A stretch of 21,397 bases of DNA from DATGFB01 sp032160545 (lineage in GTDB: Bacteria > Actinomycetota > Actinomycetes > Mycobacteriales > Jatrophihabitantaceae): contig JAVHVN010000208.1 in the NCBI GenBank assembly GCA_032160545.1, positions 1 to 21,397 of the forward strand. The letters run 5' to 3'. The position numbers were made by a program, and so were the translations under genes. The notes under the pieces were generated by a model. The model did not search any database, had not been told where the DNA came from, and worked only from the letters and a program-made list of their open reading frames with translations. The number at the start of each line of letters is the position of its first letter. Position 1 is the stretch's first letter. Positions 5,390 to 12,618 of the stretch are shown here, piece by piece.

Positions 5390-6556
5390 CTACTTGCCAC
5401 CCTCGTTCAGCTGGACGGTCAGCGGGGCGAAGCCCGTCCCGGTCGTATCGAGCCCGCTCTTCTTGAGCTCGGCCAACGCCTGCGTGGTGTAGTCGTTGGT
5501 GTACGCCAGACCCGTCGGCGTTCCCTTGATCACGGTTGCCCCGTCCGCATTCTTCGTCTCGGACGCGATGGTGACGGTGCGGTCCCACGCAGCCTTGTCG
5601 ACCATGCCGATGCCCTGCGGCGACGGCCAGATCAACTTGTTGACCTCGTTGACCTGCCACAACTGGTGGCTGGCACCGAGCTTCGACCCGGCCTTGACGA
5701 CCAGGTCACGGCATTCCTGGGCGTGCGTCGCGCAGTAGATCCAGCCCTGGTAGCTGGCGGTGAGGAACTTGACCGTCGTCTGCTGGAACGCCGGGTCCTT
5801 CAACTTGGTGGTGTTCGCCCAGACGGCGTCCTGCAGCATCGCGGTGCCCTCGTTGTTCCAGTTGAGCATGTTGAGATCAGACGGCTGGTACAGGTTGCCG
5901 GTCTTGGGGTTCTTCGCCTCGAGCACCTGCGCGTATTCGTTGTAGATCATTGCCTGGGCGGCGTCGATGTCTCCGGCGAGGAAGGCGTTCATGTCGAACT
6001 GCTGCTGGACGATCCGGACGTCCTTGCCGGGGTTGAGGCCGTTCTTGGTCATGGCGGCGAACAACTCGTACTCGTTGCCGAAGCCCCAGTCGCCCACGTT
6101 CTTGCCCTTGAGGTCGGCCACCGAGGCGATGTTCTTGTCCTTCATCGAGATCTGCAGCGTCCCCGAGCGCTGGAACACCTGCCCGACGTCGGTGATGTTG
6201 GCGCCCTTCTCACGCGACTGCAGCGCCTTCGGCACCCAGGCGATGGCATAGTCCGCCGACCCGCCGTCGGCCACGGTCGTCTGCGGCACGGTGTCCGTTC
6301 CAGCGGGGACGATCTTCACGTTCAGGCCCTGATCCTTGTAGAAGTTCTTGGCGAACGCGGCGATGTAGCCCGCGAACTGTGCCTGCGTCACCCACTGCAA
6401 CTGCAGGGTGACGTCGGTCAGCTTGCCGCTGGAAGTGGTGCTGCCGGTCCCGCTGCCTCCGGTGGACTTGTTGCCGCTGCTGCTGCATGCGGCCAGTCCG
6501 GCGACGGCCAGCGCCGCGGTCAATCCGGCCAGCGCGCGTCTGTTGAGCCTGATCAT
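5390..6556 (-). CDS. ABC transporter substrate-binding lipoprotein (NMT1/THI5-like)
   Basis: This 388-residue protein begins with a lipoprotein signal peptide: basic MIRLNRR, a hydrophobic stretch, then the lipobox LAAC with Cys24 as the lipidated residue. A Ser/Gly/Thr linker (about 25-50) leads into the NMT1/THI5-like binding fold used by importers of pyrimidine- and sulfonate-like compounds. Visible features include TLQLQWVTQAQFAGYIAAFAK near the start of the domain. It is the last gene of the operon, 60 nt after the permease gene, with a strong GAGGAGGGG ribosome binding site, which fits the higher dosage needed for a binding protein. The catabolic genes in the operon suggest a cyclic ureide or pyrimidine-type ligand; this is inference, not visible in the protein itself. 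Confidence 0.93.
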   Translation of the reverse strand: MIRLNRRALAGLTAALAVAGLAACSSSGNKSTGGSGTGSTTSSGKLTDVTLQLQWVTQAQFAGYIAAFAKNFYKDQGLNVKIVPAGTDTVPQTTVADGGSADYAIAWVPKALQSREKGANITDVGQVFQRSGTLQISMKDKNIASVADLKGKNVGDWGFGNEYELFAAMTKNGLNPGKDVRIVQQQFDMNAFLAGDIDAAQAMIYNEYAQVLEAKNPKTGNLYQPSDLNMLNWNNEGTAMLQDAVWANTTKLKDPAFQQTTVKFLTASYQGWIYCATHAQECRDLVVKAGSKLGASHQLWQVNEVNKLIWPSPQGIGMVDKAAWDRTVTIASETKNADGATVIKGTPTGLAYTNDYTTQALAELKKSGLDTTGTGFAPLTVQLNEGGK

Positions 6557-6616
6557 CGGTCCCCTCCTCGTCGTTGCGGTGATCGCGGCAACGTTGCCGA
6601 CGGCTGTGGTGGTGAG

Positions 6617-7405
6617 TCAGGTCAGCGTCGCCGCGCGCCTTCCCAGTACGACTCGTTCGAGCACGAGCGCGGCGAGGAAGAAGAGCAGTCCGAGAATGAC
6701 GGCACCGAACACCGAGGCCCAGGCGGCGGGGTAGTCCGTGGCGCCGACCGAGGAGGTGATGCGCGAGCCGAGGCCGTCCTGCAGGCCGCCGAAGTACTCG
6801 CTCACGACGGCGGCGATGACAGCCAGCGACGACGCGATGCGCAGGCCGGTGAAGAAGTGTGGCAGTGCGCCGGGGATTCGGATCGTGCGCAGCACCGCGG
6901 TGCCCGATGCAGCGTAGGACTGCATCAACTCGCGATGCACAGCGCTGAGGCGGGACAGGCCGCGGTAGGTGTTCACGAATATCGGGACGAAGGCACTGAT
7001 CGCGACGACCTCGCGGCGGGGGAGCGGCGACAGTGACGAGTACATGTTGTTGAGCAACGGCGCCAGCGCGACGATCGGCGTCGCGGCAAGCGCGGCGACG
7101 AGGGGGACGATCGCACCGCCGAGCACCGGAAGCCGTGCGGCCACGGCCGCCAGCACAACGCCGACGACGACACCGATCACCAACCCGACCAGCGCGTTGA
7201 GCCCGCTGTGTTCGGCGGCGCGGATGATCTGCGGGTGCGCATCGCCGGCCGCCGTCCAGATGTCGCTCGGCGCCGGGAGCACGAAGGTGCGCACGTTCGC
7301 GGCGCGGACGAAGACCTGCCAGCCGACGACGAAGAGCACGCCGAAGGCGACGGGCGGCGCAACCGTCCCCCCGAACCGGCGCAGCGCAGGGGTCACGGCG
7401 CTCAC
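6617..7405 (-). CDS. ABC transporter permease (BPD_transp_1), first of two
   Basis: This 262-residue inner-membrane protein has about six hydrophobic segments. The conserved cytoplasmic loop that contacts the ATPase is visible as AASGTAVLRTIRIPGALP, the EAA-type motif of binding-protein-dependent permeases of the nitrate/sulfonate/taurine/pyrimidine group. Translation starts at a GTG whose first bases overlap the stop of the ATPase gene by 4 nt (7402-7405), so it is translationally coupled. With the second permease at 8259 it probably forms a heterodimer, which differs from the single-permease homodimer common in this group. Confidence 0.92.
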   Translation of the reverse strand: MSAVTPALRRFGGTVAPPVAFGVLFVVGWQVFVRAANVRTFVLPAPSDIWTAAGDAHPQIIRAAEHSGLNALVGLVIGVVVGVVLAAVAARLPVLGGAIVPLVAALAATPIVALAPLLNNMYSSLSPLPRREVVAISAFVPIFVNTYRGLSRLSAVHRELMQSYAASGTAVLRTIRIPGALPHFFTGLRIASSLAVIAAVVSEYFGGLQDGLGSRITSSVGATDYPAAWASVFGAVILGLLFFLAALVLERVVLGRRAATLT

Positions 7406-8262
7406 AGCGCCCCCTGGGCACGGACGGCCCGGTCGACCGCGACGCCCACCTCGACGGTGTCGGGGACCGGCCGGCCACGCAGCGCCTCGCGGACCTGGGT
7501 GATCGCGGCATAGAACTGCGGTGCCTCACGGGTGTCGTCGGTGCGATCGCCCAGGCTCACCGCGATCGTCTCGGCGATCCGGCCCGGACGCGGCGACATG
7601 ACCACCACCCGGTCGGACAGGAACACCGCCTCGGGGATCGAGTGGGTCACGAACACCACCGCGGCGCCGGTCTCACCGGCGATGCGGACGAGCTCGTTCT
7701 GCATGCGCTCGCGGGTCATCTCGTCGAGGGCGCCGAACGGCTCGTCCATGAGCAGCAGCGCCGGGCGCTCCGCGAGCGCGCGTGCGATCGCGACGCGCTG
7801 CTGCATGCCGCCGGAGAGCTGCGGAGGGCGGTGCTTCGCGAACTCGGCCAGGCCCACCAGTTCGAGCAGCTCGATTGCGCGCGCCCTGCGCTGCCGGCGA
7901 CCCACGCCGTGCAGCTCGAGCGGTAGCTCGACATTGGCCGCGACCGTACGCCAGTCCAGCAGGCCGGCCTGCTGGAACGCGATGCCGTAGTCCTGGTCCT
8001 GCCGTGCGACGCGGGCCGGCTTGCCGTTCACCGCGACGCCGCCGCTGCTGGGCCGCAGCAGGTCGGCGATGATGCGCAGCAGCGTCGACTTGCCGCAACC
8101 GGACGGACCGATGAGCGAGACGAACTCACCCCGGGCCACCGTGAGCGTGATGTCCTGCAGCGCCACGACCGAGCCGTGCCGGGCTGTGAAGGTCTTGCTG
8201 ACCGCGCTCAGCTCGACCGCGGCCGAAGCAGCGGTCGGCGAGCGGGGGGCCGGCTGCGTCAT
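7402..8262 (-). CDS. ABC transporter ATP-binding protein
   Basis: This 286-residue ATPase energises the importer. Walker A is GPSGCGKST at 52-60. The Q-loop is at Gln97-98 (AFQQAG), the signature LSGGMQQR at 149-156, Walker B LLLMDEP at 169-175 and the switch His at 207 (VTHSI). The order and the text around the motifs match the nitrate/sulfonate/taurine (SsuB/TauB-like) group. The N-terminal 15 residues, rich in Pro and Ala, precede the fold. The start ATG overlaps the stop of the upstream permease by 4 nt (8259-8262). A longer frame upstream is only a shadow of that permease gene. Confidence 0.95.
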   Translation of the reverse strand: MTQPAPRSPTAASAAVELSAVSKTFTARHGSVVALQDITLTVARGEFVSLIGPSGCGKSTLLRIIADLLRPSSGGVAVNGKPARVARQDQDYGIAFQQAGLLDWRTVAANVELPLELHGVGRRQRRARAIELLELVGLAEFAKHRPPQLSGGMQQRVAIARALAERPALLLMDEPFGALDEMTRERMQNELVRIAGETGAAVVFVTHSIPEAVFLSDRVVVMSPRPGRIAETIAVSLGDRTDDTREAPQFYAAITQVREALRGRPVPDTVEVGVAVDRAVRAQGAL

Positions 8263-9155
8263 CGGGCATCCGCTCCTCGGCTGTAGCGCCACAGCGCGAG
8301 ATCGACCAGGGTGACTGCGGCTGCGGCGACCAGGCCGAGGACGGCGGCGCCGATCACCGCCGCGTAGACGCGCGACGGGTCGCCGGTGGCTTGTTGCGAG
8401 TACGTGATGATGAGACGGCCGATGCCACCGTCGAGGCCGGTCGAGATCTCGGCGACGATCGTGCCCACCACCGCGCCGGCCGCCGCGAGGCGCAGCGCCG
8501 GGACGAGGAAGGGCACCGAGGCGGGAAGCTTCAACCGCACGAGGGTGCGCCACCAGCCTGCTGCCGAGGAGCGGAAGTACTCGGCGTGCACCGCGGACGG
8601 CGATTTGAGCCCGCGCACCATCCCGACCGCGACCGGGAAGAAGGCCAGGTACGCGGCGATGACCGAGACCGACATCCAGGGCTGCCAGCGAAACGATCCG
8701 ATGCTGGAGCCCTGCCCCCACTTGGTGACGAGCGGGGCGAGTGCGATGAGCGGGACTGTCTGGCTCAGCACGACGTAGGGCATCAGCGCCCGCTCGGCGA
8801 GCCTGAGCCGGTCCATGAGCAACGCGAGCAGCATGCCGACGACGACGCCGATCGCGAACCCTGCCGCGGCCCACCGCAGCGTGTGCAGTCCGGCCGAGAC
8901 GACGGAGTCCAGCACGCTCTTCGCCGGGCCGAGCGTGATGGCCCCGCCCACCTCGTCGGCGCCGAACGCCTTCCAGATCGTCGAGAGGTGCGGCATCGCC
9001 GCGTCGCTCGTGCGCGGCAGGATGCGGGCGCCGGCAATGGTGACGCCGTTCTTGGGACCCCAGTCCTTGTACGCCTCCCAGGCCCCGAGGACGACCGCCA
9101 GCGCGAGGACGACGAGTACGGTCCGGCCGGCCCACCGACCGAGGGTTCGGCTCAT
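8259..9155 (-). CDS. ABC transporter permease (BPD_transp_1), second of two
   Basis: This 298-residue permease is longer than its partner. After the first helix (TVLVVLALAVVLGAWEAY) there is a periplasmic stretch of about 60 residues before the remaining five helices. The ATPase-contacting loop appears as SSAAGWWRTLVRLKLPASVP. It overlaps both neighbours by 4 nt: its ATG (9153-9155) with the stop of the luciferase-like gene, and its stop with the ATPase start. This links transporter and enzyme production through translational coupling and supports a shared substrate. Confidence 0.93.
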   Translation of the reverse strand: MSRTLGRWAGRTVLVVLALAVVLGAWEAYKDWGPKNGVTIAGARILPRTSDAAMPHLSTIWKAFGADEVGGAITLGPAKSVLDSVVSAGLHTLRWAAAGFAIGVVVGMLLALLMDRLRLAERALMPYVVLSQTVPLIALAPLVTKWGQGSSIGSFRWQPWMSVSVIAAYLAFFPVAVGMVRGLKSPSAVHAEYFRSSAAGWWRTLVRLKLPASVPFLVPALRLAAAGAVVGTIVAEISTGLDGGIGRLIITYSQQATGDPSRVYAAVIGAAVLGLVAAAAVTLVDLALWRYSRGADAR

Positions 9156-10183
9156 GCCTTGGCGGCCTTGCGCACGTTGACGGCAGGGATGACGTGGTCT
9201 CCGTACGCGGCGAGGGTGTCGGCCTTCGCGTCGTGTTGCAGGTACAGGGCGAACTGGTCGACGCCGAGGTCGCGCAGTTCGTTCAGCCGCTGGACCTGTG
9301 CATCCACCGGACCGAGCAGGCAGAACCGGTCGATGACCTCGTCGGGGACGAAGTCGGTGTGCGTGTTGCCGGCCTTGCCGTGCTCGTTGTAGTCGTAGCC
9401 CTGCCGGCCGGCGATGTACTCCGACAGCGCACGCGGCACCGCCCCGCCCTCCGTGCCGTAGCGGCCGACGATGTCGGCGACGTGGTTGCCGACCATCCCG
9501 CCGAACCAGCGGCACTGGTCGCGGGCGTGCTCGAGCTGGGCGTCCGTGCCGTCCGTGACGTACGCAGGTGCGGCGACGCAGATGGTGATGGAGCCGGGGT
9601 CGCGGCCGGCCTCGGCTGCGGCCTTGCGCACGGCGGCGATCGACCAGGCCGTGATGTCTGGGTCGGCGAGCTGCAGGATGAATCCGTCGGCGACCTCGCC
9701 GGTGAGGGTCAGCGCCTTCGGGCCGTAGGCCGCCACCCAGACCGGGAGCCGCGACCCCTCGCTCCACGGGAACTGCAAGCGATTGCCCTTGTACTCGACC
9801 GCCTCGCTGCTGCCCAGGCCGCGGATGACGGCGATGGACGCGCGCAACTCGGCGAGGGTGACCGGCTTGCCGTTCGTCACGCGTACCGCCGAGTCGCCGC
9901 GGCCGATGCCGCAGATCGTCCGGTTGCCGAACATCTCGTTGAGCGTCGCGAACAACGACGCCGTGACCGTCCAGTCGCGCGTCGCCGGGTTGGTGACCAT
10001 AGGCCCGACCGTCACCTTGCGGGTGTTCGCGAGGATCTGGCTGTAGACGACGTACGGCTCCTGCCAGAGCAGGTGCGAGTCGAACGTCCACACGTGGGTG
10101 AAGCCGAGCAGCTCGGCCTGACGAGCGAGCTCCACCACCCGCGCGGCGGGCGGGTCGTTCTGCAGGACGACTCCGAAGTCCAT
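9152..10183 (-). CDS. LLM-class (luciferase-like) F420/flavin oxidoreductase
   Basis: This 343-residue TIM-barrel protein of the bacterial-luciferase-like superfamily begins MDFGVVLQNDPPAARVVELA. The features AELLGFTHVWTFDSHLLW, VGPMVTNPATRDW and ICGIGRGDSAVR match F420-dependent members related to methylene-H4MPT reductase rather than classical FMN monooxygenases. I recall such proteins being grouped as TIGR03842 (CPS_4043 family), but this needs a profile search. It sits between the dihydropyrimidinase gene (2 nt gap) and a permease gene (4 nt overlap), so it should act on the same substrate. No dihydropyrimidine dehydrogenase is encoded nearby, so it might do the ring reduction/oxidation, or remove a substituent before ring opening. 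Cofactor and reaction are not settled by sequence. Confidence 0.85.
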   Translation of the reverse strand: MDFGVVLQNDPPAARVVELARQAELLGFTHVWTFDSHLLWQEPYVVYSQILANTRKVTVGPMVTNPATRDWTVTASLFATLNEMFGNRTICGIGRGDSAVRVTNGKPVTLAELRASIAVIRGLGSSEAVEYKGNRLQFPWSEGSRLPVWVAAYGPKALTLTGEVADGFILQLADPDITAWSIAAVRKAAAEAGRDPGSITICVAAPAYVTDGTDAQLEHARDQCRWFGGMVGNHVADIVGRYGTEGGAVPRALSEYIAGRQGYDYNEHGKAGNTHTDFVPDEVIDRFCLLGPVDAQVQRLNELRDLGVDQFALYLQHDAKADTLAAYGDHVIPAVNVRKAAKA

Positions 10184-10185
10184 GC

Positions 10186-11598
10186 TCACATCAGGTTCTG
10201 CGAGAGGCCGCGCTTGACGAACGCTCCGTGGCTCTTGGTGCCGACATAGCCGGACTCGTTCACGACGACCGTGCCACGCGAGAGGACGGTATCGACGTGT
10301 CCGTCGATCTCGAAGCCCTCCCAGGCGGAGTAGTCCATGTTCATGTGGTGCGTCCTGCCGATGCCGATGGACGTGTGGCCCTGCGGGTCGTAGATCACCA
10401 CGTCGGCGTCGGCGCCCGGCGCGATGACGCCCTTGCGGCCGTAGATGCCGAATGTCTTCGCCGGTGACGCGCAGCAGACATCGATCCACTTCTCGAGGCT
10501 GATCCGACGGTCGACGACACCCTGGTAGAGCAGGTCCATGCGGTGCTCGACCGAGCCGATGCCGTTGGGGATCTTCGAGAAGTCGCCGATGCCCATCTCC
10601 TTCTGGTCCTTCATGCAGAAGGGGCAGTGGTCGGTGGAGACCGTCGTCACGTCGCCGGTGCGGATGTAGCGCCAGAGCTCGTCCTGGTGGCCCTGGCTGC
10701 GCGCGCGCAGGGGGGTGGAGCAGACCCACTTCGCACCGTCGAAGCCCGGTGCGCCGAGGTTCTCCTCGAGCGAGAGGTAGAGGTACTGCGGGCACGTCTC
10801 ACCGAACACGTTCTGGCCGTCGCCGCGGGCCTCGGCGATGCGGGCGAGCGCCTGCTTCGCGCTGACGTGCACGACGTACAGCGGCGCCCCGGTGATGTCG
10901 GCCAGCATGATCGCGCGGTGCGTTGCCTCCTCCTCGGCCTGCCACGGGCGGGTGATGCCGTGGTAGTACGGCGCGGTCTCGCCACGGGCCAGGGCCTGCT
11001 GGACGAGCACATCGATGGCGGAGCCGTTCTCGGCGTGCATCATGATGAGGCCGCCGTTGCCGGCCGCGGTCTGCATCGCCCGCAGGATCTGGCCGTCGCT
11101 CGACAGGAAGACGCCGGGGTAGGCCATGAAGAGCTTGAAGCTGGTGATGCCCTCGTCGATCAGCGCGTCCATCGCCTTGAGCGAGTCGTCGTCGACCTCG
11201 CCGATGATCTGGTGGAACGCGTAGTCGATCGCGCAGTTGCCGTCGGCCTTCTCGTGCCAGAGGGCGAGCTGGTCCATCACCCGCTGGCCGTGCGCCTGCA
11301 CGACGAAGTCGATGATCGTCGTCGTGCCGCCCCACGCCGCCGCGCGCGTCCCCGTCTCGAACGTGTCGCTCGCGAACGTCCCGCCGAACGGCATCTCCAT
11401 GTGCGTGTGCCCGTCGACGCCACCGGGGATGACGTACTTGCCGGTCGCGTCGATGGTCGAGTCGGTCGAGATCTCGCCGAGGGACGTCGAGCCGGGAGCG
11501 ATGATCGCGGCGATCGTCTCGCCGTCGATCAGCACGTCGGCCCGCGCCGCTCCGGAGGCGTTGACGACCGTGCCGCCGGTGATCAGCGTGACGCTCAC
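10186..11598 (-). CDS. hydA: Dihydropyrimidinase / hydantoinase
   Basis: This 470-residue enzyme of the cyclic amidohydrolase family opens 5,6-dihydropyrimidine or hydantoin rings to N-carbamoyl amino acids. The full two-metal site is visible: His64 and His66 (GHTHMEMP), the Lys155 that is carboxylated in this family (SFKLFMAYPG), His188 (MMHAEN), His244 (VVHVSA) and Asp323 (STDHCPF). Tyr160 matches the conserved active-site Tyr. Length is normal. The start is a GTG (11596-11598) that overlaps the stop of the ureidopropionase gene by 4 nt. That protein would handle the product, so the two form successive steps of reductive pyrimidine breakdown. Sequence does not separate dihydrouracil from hydantoin as true substrate; the gene symbol is by family only. 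Confidence 0.93.
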   Translation of the reverse strand: MSVTLITGGTVVNASGAARADVLIDGETIAAIIAPGSTSLGEISTDSTIDATGKYVIPGGVDGHTHMEMPFGGTFASDTFETGTRAAAWGGTTTIIDFVVQAHGQRVMDQLALWHEKADGNCAIDYAFHQIIGEVDDDSLKAMDALIDEGITSFKLFMAYPGVFLSSDGQILRAMQTAAGNGGLIMMHAENGSAIDVLVQQALARGETAPYYHGITRPWQAEEEATHRAIMLADITGAPLYVVHVSAKQALARIAEARGDGQNVFGETCPQYLYLSLEENLGAPGFDGAKWVCSTPLRARSQGHQDELWRYIRTGDVTTVSTDHCPFCMKDQKEMGIGDFSKIPNGIGSVEHRMDLLYQGVVDRRISLEKWIDVCCASPAKTFGIYGRKGVIAPGADADVVIYDPQGHTSIGIGRTHHMNMDYSAWEGFEIDGHVDTVLSRGTVVVNESGYVGTKSHGAFVKRGLSQNLM

Positions 11599-12443
11599 GG
11601 CTGCACCGTCCGGGTGTAGGAATCCGGCCGGCGGTCGCGGTAGAACTGCCAGTCGTTGCGGGCGCGGGTGATCTCGTCGAGGTCGAGGTCGCGGGTGAGC
11701 ACCTCCTCCTCGTCCTGCGATGCGACAGCTCCGACGTAGTTGCCGCGCGGGTCGACGAAGTACGACGAGCCGTAGAACGTCACCGCGTCGTCGCCGAACT
11801 CCTCGTACTCGCGGCCGATGCGGTTGTTCGCGGCGATGAAGTACTGGTTCGCGGCAGCGGCCGCCGGCTGCTCGATCTCCCACAGCCGGTTCGACAGGCC
11901 GGGCTTCGTGGCCGACGGGTTGAACACGAGCTGCGCGTTGTTCAGGCCGAGCTCACGCCAGCCCTCGGGGAAGTGCCGGTCGTAGCAGATGTAGACGCCC
12001 ACGCGGCCGACCGCGGTCTGGAACACGGGGTAGCCGAGGTTGCCGGGGCGGAAGTAGAACTTCTCCCAGAACTGCGGCAGGTTCGGGATGTGGTGCTTGC
12101 GGTATTTGCCGAGCAATGCCCCGTCGGCATCGATGACCGCGGCGGTGTTGTAGTACTCGCCCTCGTTCTCGACCTCGTAGATCGGCAGGACGATCACGAG
12201 CTGCAGCTGCGCGGCCAGCGCCTGGAAGCGCTCGACGGTCGGCCCGGGGATCGTCTCGACGTACGAGTAGTACTTCTGGTCGGGGACGATGCCGAAGTAG
12301 GGGCCGTAGAACAGCTCCTGGAACCCGATGACCTGTACGCCGTCGGCGGCCGCGTCACGCGCGAGCTCCTCGTGGCGCTTGATCATGGTCTCCTTGTCGC
12401 CCGTCCACGCGACCTGCGTGACTGCGGCTCGAACGACTGTCAT
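11595..12443 (-). CDS. Beta-ureidopropionase / N-carbamoyl amidohydrolase (nitrilase family)
   Basis: This 282-residue protein of the carbon-nitrogen hydrolase superfamily hydrolyses N-carbamoyl-beta-alanine (or a related N-carbamoyl amino acid) to the amino acid, ammonia and CO2. The catalytic triad is present: Glu43 (FQELFYGPYF), Lys116 (YRKHHIP) and Cys153 (YICYDRHFPE). The sequence around Cys and the FWEKFYFRPGN segment match the beta-ureidopropionase branch better than plain nitrilases. It is the first gene of the seven-gene operon. The ATG at 12441-12443 has a strong GGGGGA ribosome binding site, and the long in-frame extension upstream crosses the promoter region, so it was rejected. 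An N-carbamoyl-D-amino-acid hydrolase is the main alternative. Confidence 0.92.
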   Translation of the reverse strand: MTVVRAAVTQVAWTGDKETMIKRHEELARDAAADGVQVIGFQELFYGPYFGIVPDQKYYSYVETIPGPTVERFQALAAQLQLVIVLPIYEVENEGEYYNTAAVIDADGALLGKYRKHHIPNLPQFWEKFYFRPGNLGYPVFQTAVGRVGVYICYDRHFPEGWRELGLNNAQLVFNPSATKPGLSNRLWEIEQPAAAAANQYFIAANNRIGREYEEFGDDAVTFYGSSYFVDPRGNYVGAVASQDEEEVLTRDLDLDEITRARNDWQFYRDRRPDSYTRTVQP

Positions 12444-12549
12444 GGCACGTCCCCCGTCCCGTTGCCGATGCCGGACCATATCGCCATCGACCTCGAAGAT
12501 GTGTGATCCTGCGGGCTGAACATTTCGACGCGATGTACTTCTTCGTCGG

Positions 12550-12578
12550 AGTGTTTCCTCGCAGTTAACGTTGGTCAA
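12550..12578. promoter_or_regulatory. Candidate overlapping divergent promoters, catabolic operon and mocR
   Basis: For the minus-strand operon, TTGACC (complement of 12573-12578) lies 17 nt before AACACT (complement of 12550-12555). For the plus-strand regulator gene, TAACGT at 12566-12571 fits the TANNNT -10 pattern, with TTCGTC 18 nt upstream. The two would overlap, as expected where a MocR-type regulator controls itself and its neighbour. Imperfect direct repeats, TCGAC then GATGT, recur near 12487-12502 and 12525-12536 and could be operator half-sites. All are pattern matches. Confidence 0.33.
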
Positions 12579-12618
12579 GGGCTGGCATCGATTCGCTGCG
12601 GCATCGAGACTGTGCGCC

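Noticed and set aside
5387..7036. 549-residue plus-strand ORF opposite the ABC lipoprotein and permease genes
   Set aside because: Composition is dominated by Arg, Gly, Val, His and Gln, as in antisense frames. The minus strand holds clear family proteins in the same place.
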